64,000 bases of DNA from DAOTYH01 sp034435015 (GTDB taxonomy: Bacteria > Chloroflexota > Anaerolineae > Aggregatilineales > UBA3940): the NCBI GenBank assembly GCA_034435015.1, contig DAOTYH010000045.1, positions 1 through 64,000 on the forward strand. Direction: 5' to 3'. Every line of letters begins with the position of its first letter. Positions within the stretch are counted from its first letter, which is position 1. The position numbers were made by a program, and so were the translations under genes. The notes under the pieces are model-generated. The model made no database searches. It saw only the letters and a list, made by a program, of their open reading frames with translations, and was not told the origin of the DNA. Shown piece by piece: positions 51,923 through 60,547 of this stretch.

Positions 51923-53050
51923 GTGAGAGAGATGACATCATGGGAGCGGGTATATGCCGCCTTCGCGCACAGGCAACCTGACAGGATGCCGGTAGATCTG
52001 ATGGGAACGGCGTCCTGTATGAAGGATGAGGTGTACTTTGGACTCCTCAAAGCCCTTGGGCTTGAGGGTGAAGGCCGGGTGTTCCGCGAGGGGAACGTCC
52101 GATATTATGACCCGACTCTCCTCGACGTGCTGGGTGTGGACTTCCGCAGAGTCTGGATGAGGCCTGTGCCTTGGAGACCATCCCCAGAGCAGGATGGCAC
52201 TGTGATAGACGAGTGGGGGGTACGGCTCAAGTTGGTAGGTGGAAATTGGACTGCGGTACAGGCTCCCCTCGCGGATGCAGTCATCAGCGACCTTGAAAAG
52301 TACGCTTGGCCCTCACCTTATGAGCAGGGCCGTTTGGAAGGGCTGGCAGAAGAAGCCCGGCACCTGCGCGAGACCACGACTTGCGCCATCTCGGCCCGTT
52401 CGCCGCTGTACGGCATGTTCGAGACCGCACAACGGTTGCGCGGAATGGAGCAATTCCTGACGGACCTCCTGCTTGATAAGCCATTCGCCATTGCACTCAT
52501 TCGCAAGTTGACGGAGGTGCATATGGCTTTCTGGGATGCCTATCTGGATGCCGTTGGCCCTTATGTGGACATGGTCGAAATGAGCGATGATTATGGTTCT
52601 CAGACCGGCCCTCTCATCTCGCCCAAGACTTTCAAAGAAATCCTTGCTCCATCGCGTAAAGAACTTCACGATTTCATCAAGCACAAGGCCCCCCATGTAA
52701 AGATTTTCCTGCATACAGATGGGTCTATCATCAAGCTGATCCCGCAGTTGATAGAGATTGGTGTTGAGGTACTCAACCCCATTGAGCCAGACGCGGCAGG
52801 CAATGATGCGCTGACATTGAAGAAAACCTTTGGCTCTGAGTTGATCTTCCATGGTCACCTAGACGTGAAAGGAGCCATGCGTGGTTCTCTGGATGATGTG
52901 CGGGCAGAAATACGGCGGATTGTAGACATCATGGCGGAGGGGGGAGGCTACATCATGTCACCTACCAATCATCTACAGCCGGATGTTCCGGTCGAGAACA
53001 TCATTGAAGCGTATCGTTATGCCCGTGAGTACAGCCAGAGCAAAACATGA
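51923..53050 (+). CDS. Uroporphyrinogen-decarboxylase-family protein (catabolic type)
   Basis: About 375 residues. TSWERVYAAFAHRQPDRMPVDLMG, MSDDYGSQTGPLISPKTF, FLHTDGSIIKLIPQLI and GHLDVKGAMRG are typical of UroD-like proteins in catabolic clusters, related to MtaA/CmuA methyltransferases. The HxC zinc motif of MtaA reads HTDG. No other haem gene is near, so haem synthesis is unlikely. Start is uncertain among GTG 51902, GTG 51923 (AGGAG upstream) and ATG 51932. Coupled to the amidohydrolase by ATGA. Confidence 0.8.
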   Translation: MREMTSWERVYAAFAHRQPDRMPVDLMGTASCMKDEVYFGLLKALGLEGEGRVFREGNVRYYDPTLLDVLGVDFRRVWMRPVPWRPSPEQDGTVIDEWGVRLKLVGGNWTAVQAPLADAVISDLEKYAWPSPYEQGRLEGLAEEARHLRETTTCAISARSPLYGMFETAQRLRGMEQFLTDLLLDKPFAIALIRKLTEVHMAFWDAYLDAVGPYVDMVEMSDDYGSQTGPLISPKTFKEILAPSRKELHDFIKHKAPHVKIFLHTDGSIIKLIPQLIEIGVEVLNPIEPDAAGNDALTLKKTFGSELIFHGHLDVKGAMRGSLDDVRAEIRRIVDIMAEGGGYIMSPTNHLQPDVPVENIIEAYRYAREYSQSKT

Positions 53051-53955
53051 TAGACGTTCATACCCATCTGTGGAACTGGCATGAGACCCCGCCCTTTATA
53101 GCCAACTCGATGATCGGCAGGGGGTACTTTGGCGGCAAGGAGCCAGAAACTTTCTTTACCGTTCAGGCATTGTTGGCCGCTCTGGATGCCGCCGGCATGG
53201 AGATTGGTGTCGTACTGCCGCTACGCTCAGAACAATACAACTGGAGAGTGAGCAATGAGTATATTGCTCAGGTGGTGGCCCAAGCGCCTGAACGTCTGAT
53301 AGGTTTTGCGGGTGTTTCGCCGCTGGCGCACGATGCAGAAAGGGAGTTGCGCCATGCCATCGAAGCGCTTGGTCTGCGAGGGCTAAAGTTGCACCCCCCT
53401 CTTCAGATGTTTGACCCCGGTGATCCGCGCTGTTTTCCGGTCTATGAAATGATGCAGGATTATGGCCTGCCGATCTTGTTTCATACTGGCTCCGGCCCTG
53501 CCTGTCTCTCTGATCGTTATTCCAACCCATATCTGGTAGATGAAGTGGCTGTGCATTTTCCTAACCTTAAGATTGTGCTGGCCCATGCGGGCCGTTTCTG
53601 GTATGAAGACACATTGACCATGATGCGGCGGCATGGCCCTAACATCTATGTTGACATCTCTGCCAACACAGGTAAAGCTACCGGTTATGGTTTACTGCTA
53701 GCTCTGCTTGTGGCCATCAAAGAGGTTGTTGGTCATCTCAAGCAGGTGCTGTTTGCTTCTGATTATCCATGGTATATGCCGGAATATATGGCCGGCCTGC
53801 TGAGACAGGCGCAGGACGCCTCGCGGGTACTGCCGGAACCCCTGAATATCACTGACTCCGATATGCAAGGCATACTAGACGGTAACGCACGCCGGTTACT
53901 TGGTCTATCCCTTTCAGGTCATGAGAATACCTTTGCCACTACAAAAGAGACTTGA
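53047..53955 (+). CDS. Amidohydrolase family protein (metal-dependent TIM barrel)
   Basis: 302 residues of the amidohydrolase-2 type. MIDVHTHLW gives His5-x-His7; further ligands are in KLHPPLQMF, PILFHTGSG, IVLAHAGRFWY and LFASDYPWY. Such enzymes hydrolyse or decarboxylate small substrates. Its ATG overlaps the stop of the UroD-like gene, suggesting the two proteins act in sequence. Last gene of the gntR operon. It could fill an amide-cleaving role, but is not NagA. Confidence 0.83.
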   Translation: MIDVHTHLWNWHETPPFIANSMIGRGYFGGKEPETFFTVQALLAALDAAGMEIGVVLPLRSEQYNWRVSNEYIAQVVAQAPERLIGFAGVSPLAHDAERELRHAIEALGLRGLKLHPPLQMFDPGDPRCFPVYEMMQDYGLPILFHTGSGPACLSDRYSNPYLVDEVAVHFPNLKIVLAHAGRFWYEDTLTMMRRHGPNIYVDISANTGKATGYGLLLALLVAIKEVVGHLKQVLFASDYPWYMPEYMAGLLRQAQDASRVLPEPLNITDSDMQGILDGNARRLLGLSLSGHENTFATTKET

Positions 53956-53981
53956 CAAGAAAAAGTACTCCATGATAGACT
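53952..53981 (+). promoter_or_regulatory. Promoter of the GNAT-ROK-ABC operon
   Basis: TTGACA (53952-53957) and TAGACT (53976-53981) with 18 bases between, leading to the operator at 53999-54009. Confidence 0.55.
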
Positions 53982-53998
53982 GAATTAAGCTTGTATAT

Positions 53999-54009
53999 AT
54001 GTCTATACA
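53999..54009. promoter_or_regulatory. GntR/HutC operator upstream of the GNAT-ROK-ABC operon
   Basis: ATGTCTATACA, identical to the core of the site before gntR. It lies just past the predicted transcription start, a position suited to repression. Confidence 0.6.
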
Positions 54010-54116
54010 CCACCTCGAACATCACACCTCCTACACCCATCAGATGTCGCCCAAGGTAAAGGTTCTCTGATAAGTAAAAGCTCTCAACTAGCCGCCTGAA
54101 GCTGGATGTCATCCCA

Positions 54117-55088
54117 ATGCCTGACCAGAGGGCGTATCAATCACCTCAACTCGCTGGGTACATCATTACCGCTCTGAGGGAAGAGCACGTAGAGGCCTGT
54201 TGTCTGTTGGAAGGGCTGGCCTTCAGCAGGTTACGAGAGGAATGGGGACAGCCCCCCCATCCGCCAAGACGTGCGGACTGGCTGTTCCATCATATCCGTT
54301 CATCACCAGACAATAATCTAGTGGCCCTGTCAGATGGTAAGGTGATCGGGTTTAGCTTGACACATCACTGGGGATCGCTGGGATGGGTTGGTCCGATCGT
54401 TGTTGATCCGGAGAGGCAGGGGATAGGCCTTGGGCGTGAGTTGGTTAACCGTTCTGTCGCTGTTCTGGAACGACTTAACTGTCAGTCTATTGCACTGGAA
54501 ACATGGCCGCATCATACCCTGAATTTAGCTCTTTATATTAAATGCGGCTTTAGACCCGGAAATCTCATCTTTGTTCTTGAAAAACACGTCGGCGAGATCG
54601 AGGCACACTTCTCTGGTCAGTGGCTGTCACACATACCCTGTCCGGAGAACTGGCTGGATCGTCTGAGTGCCCTTTCGGATAAGATTGTTCCCGGCTTAGA
54701 TTACCGCCCCATGATGCGCTACACACTGGAGTGCCAACTTGGTGATGTAGCTTTCTGGGAGCAGGATGGAGAAGCAGAGGCCGCCGCTGTGGTCCACTTG
54801 GAATCCTACTCACAGGTAACCTCTCCTGACTATGCCGCTGTAGAGCTTCTCATGATTCAGCCGGGTAGTGAATCACGGCTTGACGATCTTCTGCTTCAGC
54901 TAGAGGGGTGGGCCGCAAGTGTCGGGCGGTCGAGAGTCCGCCTCTCAGTGCCTGGCCGCCACGCAGAGGCTCTGTACCACCTGCTAGGGGAGAGAGGGTA
55001 TCGCCTAAGCAAGACGCGCCTGCGTATGGCTGTCAGGGAGCAGGATGTTCCTCCCGAAGGCGTCAATTTTCTGAGTTATGCGATCTAG
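54117..55088 (+). CDS. Tandem GNAT acetyltransferase
   Basis: 323 residues. The first GNAT domain (about 15-155) is complete: GWVGPIVVDPERQGIGLGRELV, LNLALYIKCGFRPG. The second (about 190-315) is degenerate and lacks a clear acetyl-CoA loop. The ribosome site is weak. It is the first gene after the third operator, so co-regulated with nanE. Same general architecture as the GNAT gene next to nanE, though the sequences differ. Confidence 0.75.
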   Translation: MPDQRAYQSPQLAGYIITALREEHVEACCLLEGLAFSRLREEWGQPPHPPRRADWLFHHIRSSPDNNLVALSDGKVIGFSLTHHWGSLGWVGPIVVDPERQGIGLGRELVNRSVAVLERLNCQSIALETWPHHTLNLALYIKCGFRPGNLIFVLEKHVGEIEAHFSGQWLSHIPCPENWLDRLSALSDKIVPGLDYRPMMRYTLECQLGDVAFWEQDGEAEAAAVVHLESYSQVTSPDYAAVELLMIQPGSESRLDDLLLQLEGWAASVGRSRVRLSVPGRHAEALYHLLGERGYRLSKTRLRMAVREQDVPPEGVNFLSYAI

Positions 55089-55104
55089 CGGGGAAGCAGT
55101 GTCT

Positions 55105-56118
55105 ATGGCTGGATATGCTGTCGGTGTAGACATCGGTGGGACAAACACTAAGCTTGTCCTCATGGACGATCAGGGGGTAATTTACCAGCGCTCCACCAGT
55201 CCCACTCCTAAGGATGCTGATCCCAATGTCGTGGTCAGCAGGATCGTAGATGTAGCTTCTGCGTTTGTCAGGCAGGCAGAGTCATCTGGTTTTCAGCTTG
55301 AGGGGGTTGGGTTTGCAGTCCCACATTTCTACGAGGGCGACGACTGGATACAACGCCAGACCAACAACATGCCCAGTCTTGAGGGCTTCCCCATGTATCC
55401 ACCCCTCAGGCAGGTATTTGGCCCCTCAATTGCCATGATCAATGACCTCAGTGCGGCGGGTATCGCCGAACATCTGTTTGGAAAAGGGCGCACCTACGAT
55501 CGGATGCTTCTGATAGCGATTGGGACGGGAATATCGATCAGCGTTGTTACCGAAGATGGCCTCGTGGACTACAACTGGGGTTCTACCGGAGATGCGGGCC
55601 AGATCATCGTTGATCCTCAGGGGCTGACTGAGTGTACCTGCGGGGGACGGGGATGCCTTGAATCTATTGCTTCAGCCCCAGCTATCAGAAATCAGGCGCT
55701 ACGCGAGGTTCGGCGGGGCAAGCAGACGCTGTTGGCGGAAATATTTCGCGACAGGGGCGACCTAGAAGCCAAAGATGTTTCTGAGGCGGCCCGTGCGGGC
55801 GATGCTGTTGCCCTCGATATTATGGGTCAGGTTGGTTTCTTCTTGGGGGTAGCCCTTACCTCTTTTCTGCATATGTTCCGCCCCAGCCTGATCGTGCTGG
55901 CCGGCGGTGTGGGACAGGCTGGTGACCTGCTGATTGAGCCTATTCATCGTACCATGAGCAGGCTGGCAAGTCCGTGGTATCTTGAACGGCTAAAGGGCAT
56001 TGAGGTATCGGCTCTCGGCACAGATGGCGCCGCCATGGGCTGTGCGAGCCTGATCCTCTACCCGAACAGATATGTCCGTAGTGGAACTCGCGAGGGCAAA
56101 AAGGAGGGACAAACATAA
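55105..56118 (+). CDS. ROK-family sugar kinase
   Basis: 337 residues. ATP site GVDIGGTNTKLVLMDD, INDLSAAGIAEHLFG with catalytic Asp, IAIGTGISISVV, and the ROK zinc motif in ECTCGGRGCLES. It phosphorylates a hexose or N-acetylhexosamine at entry into the cell. Together with NanE, an N-acetylmannosamine or glucosamine substrate is reasonable. Start at 55105 behind GGGGAAG; the frame is open from 55078. Confidence 0.87.
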   Translation: MAGYAVGVDIGGTNTKLVLMDDQGVIYQRSTSPTPKDADPNVVVSRIVDVASAFVRQAESSGFQLEGVGFAVPHFYEGDDWIQRQTNNMPSLEGFPMYPPLRQVFGPSIAMINDLSAAGIAEHLFGKGRTYDRMLLIAIGTGISISVVTEDGLVDYNWGSTGDAGQIIVDPQGLTECTCGGRGCLESIASAPAIRNQALREVRRGKQTLLAEIFRDRGDLEAKDVSEAARAGDAVALDIMGQVGFFLGVALTSFLHMFRPSLIVLAGGVGQAGDLLIEPIHRTMSRLASPWYLERLKGIEVSALGTDGAAMGCASLILYPNRYVRSGTREGKKEGQT

Positions 56119-56169
56119 GGACTGAAGACGAGCTACGAATTTCTAGTCTGTTACAAGGTAGGTGTAGTT

Positions 56170-56185
56170 TTGAGAACCTTCTCAA
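56170..56185 (+). other. Inverted repeat next to the ribosome site of the binding-protein gene
   Basis: TTGAGAA-CC-TTCTCAA, seven-base arms, directly before AAGGAGG. It may influence translation of the abundant substrate-binding protein. Confidence 0.4.
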
Positions 56186-56200
56186 GGAGGAAAAGAGGCC

Positions 56201-57271
56201 ATGAAGAAGATTGCATTGCTGATTGTCCTGCTGGTAGTAGGTATGTTACTGGCGGGCTGTGCACAGGCAACCCCTGTTGCAGAAGAGCAGATCAAGGTGG
56301 CATTCTTCGTTCCGTGGACAGAAGATGTGTGGTACGTCGCTGCCATTGAGGGCGCACGGCAACGGGCTGAAGAATTAGGTGTGCAACTCGATGTATACGA
56401 CGCAGGGTATAAAGTCGAAACGCAGTTGCAGCAGTTCGATACAGCGATGGCCTCAAACCCTGATGCCATCGTGCTAAGCTCGGTGGACCCGGCGGCGATG
56501 ATCCCCAGCATAGAGCGTGCCCATGACGCAGGGATCATTGTAGTGGACTATGACCGCCCGATCTGGGAGACAACAAAGCTGGACGCATTGCTGATACTGG
56601 ATACACCGGGGATTGGCACACAGGGCGGCCAGGCCATTGTGGATTACCTGACGGAGAAGTACGGAGAGCCTCGCGGAAAAGTTATCCGTGTGTTTGGCGA
56701 TCTGGCCGATACATGGGTGACAGACATCAGTCAGGGCTGGGACCCCCTGATGGCGCAATATCCGAACATTGAAGTTCTGTCAGCATTGAGCGGCCCTTGG
56801 GAGCCAGAGGAAGCCGCGGCGAATGTACAGCAACTGTTGACAACCAATCCAGACGTGGATGCTATCTTCCTCGACAGCGACTGGCTGGCTTCAGGCATTG
56901 TGACCTACCTTGAGACAGCAGGCTACGGGAAAGTAGGGGAAGATAACCACATCTTCTTCGTAGGTGTTGGCGGGATGCCGCAGGCGCTGGATTACATCCG
57001 CGAGGGCTGGATGGACCTGACGATTGCCAACCCGATCCCGGACTTTGCAGGTGCCGCTGTCGAAGTGGCAGTCATGCTGGTGCGGGGTGAGTCATTGCCT
57101 GAGCAATGGGTACAGGAAGGCGCTCCGTGGTCGCCGGCGGCCATCTATCCTGCCACTCCAACGGAAGATCGGCCCTATGCCGGCCCCGTTCTGGATATGC
57201 AAAACTTCATCGTGGACATGAGCAATGTAGACGACCCAACACTGTGGGGCAACATTGTAGCCGGACAGTAG
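56201..57271 (+). CDS. Sugar ABC transporter substrate-binding lipoprotein (RbsB type)
   Basis: 356 residues. Lipoprotein signal peptide with LLAGC and Cys20. The mature protein is a type I periplasmic-binding fold: KVAFFVPWTEDVWYVAAIEGA, NPDAIVLSSVDPAAMIPSIERA, VVDYDRPI and GTQGGQAIVDYLTEKYG. It would capture a sugar outside the membrane. AAGGAGG upstream. First of three transporter genes. Confidence 0.9.
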   Translation: MKKIALLIVLLVVGMLLAGCAQATPVAEEQIKVAFFVPWTEDVWYVAAIEGARQRAEELGVQLDVYDAGYKVETQLQQFDTAMASNPDAIVLSSVDPAAMIPSIERAHDAGIIVVDYDRPIWETTKLDALLILDTPGIGTQGGQAIVDYLTEKYGEPRGKVIRVFGDLADTWVTDISQGWDPLMAQYPNIEVLSALSGPWEPEEAAANVQQLLTTNPDVDAIFLDSDWLASGIVTYLETAGYGKVGEDNHIFFVGVGGMPQALDYIREGWMDLTIANPIPDFAGAAVEVAVMLVRGESLPEQWVQEGAPWSPAAIYPATPTEDRPYAGPVLDMQNFIVDMSNVDDPTLWGNIVAGQ

Positions 57272-57291
57272 GAGTAAACGAAACCGAGAAA

Positions 57292-57316
57292 GAGCGGGCG
57301 GCTAAACCGCCCGCTC
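57292..57316 (+). terminator. Hairpin between the binding protein and permease genes
   Basis: Ten-base perfect stem GAGCGGGCGG / CCGCCCGCTC with a five-base loop. Only CCTT follows, so it is a partial terminator or mRNA stabiliser, a usual way to make more binding protein than permease. Confidence 0.65.
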
Positions 57317-57346
57317 CCTTAAAGTGAGAGAAATGGATAGAAGCAG

Positions 57347-58357
57347 ATGAGCGTAAAGGCACAGACAACCGGCACTAACCGACTCAAAATCCTATGGCAA
57401 CGCCCAGAGGTGAGGGATGGAATTTTAGATAACCTTATCTGGGTGATCTTGGCCATTGCACTGTTCAGCTTCTCTTTCATTCCGGGGTACTTCCAGCCGA
57501 CAGTGCTGATCAACATCCTGTTACACTCAACGTTCCTGGCAATCTTGGTGATCGGGGAGACGCTGTGCCTTGTGACAGGGAACTTCGACTTGTCGGTGGA
57601 ATCAGTGCTGGCCTTCACGGCAATGTTTGCGGCGGTGCTGATGGGAACACGCCCTCCCACTCCCGGCTGGGGGTTAAGCCCGCTGATTGTACTGCCGGCC
57701 ATGTTGGCAGTGGGAGCGCTGATAGGGCTTTTCAACGGAATATGTGTGGCGAAGTTTAAGATCAACCCCTTCATTGTAACGTTGGCAACATTGATCGTCT
57801 TCCGTGGCCTGACGATCATCTTCACAGAGAGTCAGGCTGTGATCCGCTTCCCCACTCTCTATAAGGCGGTAGCCACGATCTCCATTGGCCCAATCCCATT
57901 GCTCGTGATTATCACAATTGGGTTGTATCTGTTCTTCCATTTTGTGCTGACCCGGACTCTGTTTGGGCGGCGGCTCTTTGCAGTTGGCGGGAACCGGGAT
58001 GTTGCCTTTGCCTTCAGAATGAAGCCGGATCAGGCCGTGATCACCGCTTATGCGCTCAGTGGCATGCTGGCGGCGGTTGCAGGTTGGTTTCTGTCCGCCC
58101 GCCTTGATGCGGCTCTGCCGGGCATGGCTGAGGGGATGGCGTTTGACGTGATGGCGGCGGCTGTGATTGGCGGTGTCAGCTTGAAGGGAGGCAAAGGCTC
58201 ACTGATCGGTGCTCTTGGCGGTGTGTTGTTGCTAGGAGCGATCAACGCAGCACTGACGGTCGCGGTAGTCTCGCCATACTGGTATCGGATCGTGCGCGGC
58301 CTCGTGATCTTCGTAGCAGTGGGGCTGGACACGATCAAAGAACGGGTCAGGAGATAG
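57347..58357 (+). CDS. Sugar ABC transporter permease (RbsC type)
   Basis: 336 residues with eight or more hydrophobic segments. GNFDLSVESVLAFTAMFAA, GLFNGICVAKFKINPFIVTLATL and the GGVSLKGGKGSLIGALGG loop mark the ribose/xylose permease family. It forms the channel with the ATPase that begins three bases after its stop. Confidence 0.9.
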   Translation: MSVKAQTTGTNRLKILWQRPEVRDGILDNLIWVILAIALFSFSFIPGYFQPTVLINILLHSTFLAILVIGETLCLVTGNFDLSVESVLAFTAMFAAVLMGTRPPTPGWGLSPLIVLPAMLAVGALIGLFNGICVAKFKINPFIVTLATLIVFRGLTIIFTESQAVIRFPTLYKAVATISIGPIPLLVIITIGLYLFFHFVLTRTLFGRRLFAVGGNRDVAFAFRMKPDQAVITAYALSGMLAAVAGWFLSARLDAALPGMAEGMAFDVMAAAVIGGVSLKGGKGSLIGALGGVLLLGAINAALTVAVVSPYWYRIVRGLVIFVAVGLDTIKERVRR

Positions 58358-58359
58358 CC

Positions 58360-59154
58360 ATGGATGCACAACAACCGCTCCTTGATATGCGGGGGATTAA
58401 TAAGAGCTTTGGTGCAGTGCAGGCCCTCCGGGATGTGGACTTCAGGGTGTATCCCGGTGAGCTGGTAGGACTGGTGGGAGATAACGGGGCCGGCAAATCT
58501 ACTCTGGTCAAGATCATCTCTGGTGTGGAGCATCCAGATAGCGGGACAATCTGGTTTGAGGGGCGTGAAGTTACCATCAGGGACCCTGATTATGCCAAAG
58601 AGCTGGGGATAGAGACTCTGTATCAGGACCTTGCCCTGATTAACAATTTGGACGTGGTAGCGAATCTGTTCCTTGGCCGCGAGGAATACACTTCCTACCT
58701 GCTGGGTTTAATCAAAGTACTCAAGAACCGGCAGATGGAGCGGGACACTGTCGAGTTGCTTGATCGGCTGGGGATTAACCTGGGATCAATCCGTGAGAAG
58801 GTGGAAGTGTTATCCGGCGGCCAACGGCAGGCCATCGCGTTGAGCCGTGCAGTTGGCTGGGGCAAGAAGTTAGTGTTGCTGGATGAGCCAACTGCGGCAT
58901 TGGGGGTACGTGAGGCCCGGCAGGCTCTGGAGCTGATCCGGCGGTTGAAAGAGCAGAACGTAGCCGGAGTGTTGATCTCGCATAACCTGGAGCATGTTTT
59001 CTCGGTAGTTGATCGTGTGGTTGTATTGCGGCGGGGCGTAGTTCGCGGCGAACGCAAGATACGCGATGTCGTCGGTGATGAAATCGTTTCTATGATCACT
59101 GGTGTCAGTGAACTCAAGGGGCTTGAGTTTGGGTCTTCCTTGCAGGAAGACTAG
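58360..59154 (+). CDS. Sugar ABC transporter ATP-binding protein, single-cassette type
   Basis: 264 residues. Walker A GDNGAGKST, signature VLSGGQRQAIALSRAV, Walker B LVLLDEPTAALG and the SHNLEHVF switch. RbsA-type importers normally carry two fused cassettes of about 500 residues; this has one, as in FrcA. AGGAGATAGCC precedes the ATG. Confidence 0.9.
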   Translation: MDAQQPLLDMRGINKSFGAVQALRDVDFRVYPGELVGLVGDNGAGKSTLVKIISGVEHPDSGTIWFEGREVTIRDPDYAKELGIETLYQDLALINNLDVVANLFLGREEYTSYLLGLIKVLKNRQMERDTVELLDRLGINLGSIREKVEVLSGGQRQAIALSRAVGWGKKLVLLDEPTAALGVREARQALELIRRLKEQNVAGVLISHNLEHVFSVVDRVVVLRRGVVRGERKIRDVVGDEIVSMITGVSELKGLEFGSSLQED

Positions 59155-59192
59155 AAGGCACCATTGCCTTGCACGTCAGCTAAGGAGACAGC

Positions 59193-60299
59193 ATGGCTGA
59201 AAAATATCACATGATTGACTACATTCACGAGGGGGGAGAGGCACTCCAGCGCACACTGGAGTCTAACGAGGAGGCTGTCCATTCCATCATAACCCGTGTG
59301 AACAGAGACGGCATCGAGCGGGTGATTATAGCGGGCGTGGGGAGTTCCCATACAGCCGCTATGATGACTGCCCCCCTGTTTCGTTACCATAGCAGGCTGG
59401 TAACTCATGTGATCCCTGCAACAGAGATAGGGCATTACACATCCCGTCTAGTTGATGAGAAGACGCTCGTTGTTGTGGTGTCCCGCTCCGGCGAGCGGAG
59501 CTGGGTGGTCAACGCTCTCCGCGACGCTGTAGCGCGGGGAGCATTCGGTGTAGCGATGACAGGAGTTGGTGATAGTCTGCTGGCCCGGAGCGGCGAGCTG
59601 GTGCTCCTGACCGGCGAGGGGCCAGAGATCACGTTCCCCAAAACCAAGAGTGTGATCGCCTGTGCCGGCCTGTTGATGCGTCTAGCCTTGGCACTGGCTA
59701 TGCCAGATGACAGGGAAGCCGCCGAGCGATTGACAGCGCTCCGTGCCATGCCGCAGGTTATTCAACGGTGTGTTGAGCGGATTGAGCCTGAGGTTCAAGC
59801 ACTCATGCCTGCTATCAAAGGACATGAGATAGCCATGATCGGCGGGACGGGGAGCAATTACGGCGTTGCCTTAGAGGCGGCGGTCAAGATTCAAGAGGCC
59901 GCATACGTTGTCTGCCTCAGTGATGACACGGGCAATTTGTTGCATGGCTCGCTGGGGCCGCTCTCCGCGAAATGGCTGGTGATTCCGCTCATCAGTGCCT
60001 ATGATCTGCAACTGAGCAAGGAATTTCTCAGGCTGGTGGGGCAGTTGGGTGCGCACCGACTGAGCATTGTCGAACCGGGGCTTGACTTGGAAGGGGAAAC
60101 GGAGTATGCCCTTACCTTGCCTGACCGTGTGGACTCGCTGTTGGCCGCCCTGGTTTTCCTGCCGCCCGTTCAGTTGCTCACCTACTACTGGACGCTTGCC
60201 AATGGCCGGAATCCTGACAGCCCAGATGTCATGAACATTCTGCTGAAGGCTTTCCTGCCGCCGGGCCGAGAGGAGCCGGATACCCAACGCAAACGGTAG
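59193..60299 (+). CDS. Two-SIS-domain sugar isomerase/deaminase (GlmS/AgaS-like)
   Basis: 368 residues. The first SIS domain (about 30-180) has IIAGVGSSHTAAMMTA and VVVVSRSGERSWVV. The second (about 205-350) has IAMIGGTGSNYGVALEAAVKIQEAAY and DTGNLLHGSLGPL. The pattern matches the isomerase half of GlmS without its glutaminase domain, as in AgaS or FrlB. It likely deaminates or isomerises a hexosamine 6-phosphate and would supply the NagB-type step missing from this cluster. Last gene before a terminator. Confidence 0.86.
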   Translation: MAEKYHMIDYIHEGGEALQRTLESNEEAVHSIITRVNRDGIERVIIAGVGSSHTAAMMTAPLFRYHSRLVTHVIPATEIGHYTSRLVDEKTLVVVVSRSGERSWVVNALRDAVARGAFGVAMTGVGDSLLARSGELVLLTGEGPEITFPKTKSVIACAGLLMRLALALAMPDDREAAERLTALRAMPQVIQRCVERIEPEVQALMPAIKGHEIAMIGGTGSNYGVALEAAVKIQEAAYVVCLSDDTGNLLHGSLGPLSAKWLVIPLISAYDLQLSKEFLRLVGQLGAHRLSIVEPGLDLEGETEYALTLPDRVDSLLAALVFLPPVQLLTYYWTLANGRNPDSPDVMNILLKAFLPPGREEPDTQRKR

Positions 60300-60331
60300 A
60301 GCTGAGCCAAATCAGCACTGGCGTTTGGAAT

Positions 60332-60372
60332 TGACCTGAGGAGCAGTACCATCCCTCAGGTCAGTTTGTTTT
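60332..60372 (+). terminator. Terminator of the GNAT-ROK-ABC operon
   Basis: Ten-base stem TGACCTGAGG / CCTCAGGTCA (60332-60341 and 60354-60363), followed by GTTTGTTTTT. Confidence 0.88.
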
Positions 60373-60547
60373 TGGGGAGTGCTCAAAAAGGTGAACATGG
60401 TGTTAACGGATCAGGCGATTTTAGCCCTCCATATCCACCCTGTTAGCCACTCCCCCTTTTGGGGTAAAGCACCTTCCTATGGTATTCTATCGGGCTTAAT
60501 AAGCGCCGGGAGGAAGATAGAGACTTGGCGGTCTGAGGAGGGGCCTG

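Noticed and set aside
51923..53050. Haem-biosynthetic HemE
   Set aside because: Context is a sugar operon and the sequence follows the divergent catabolic UroD type rather than HemE.
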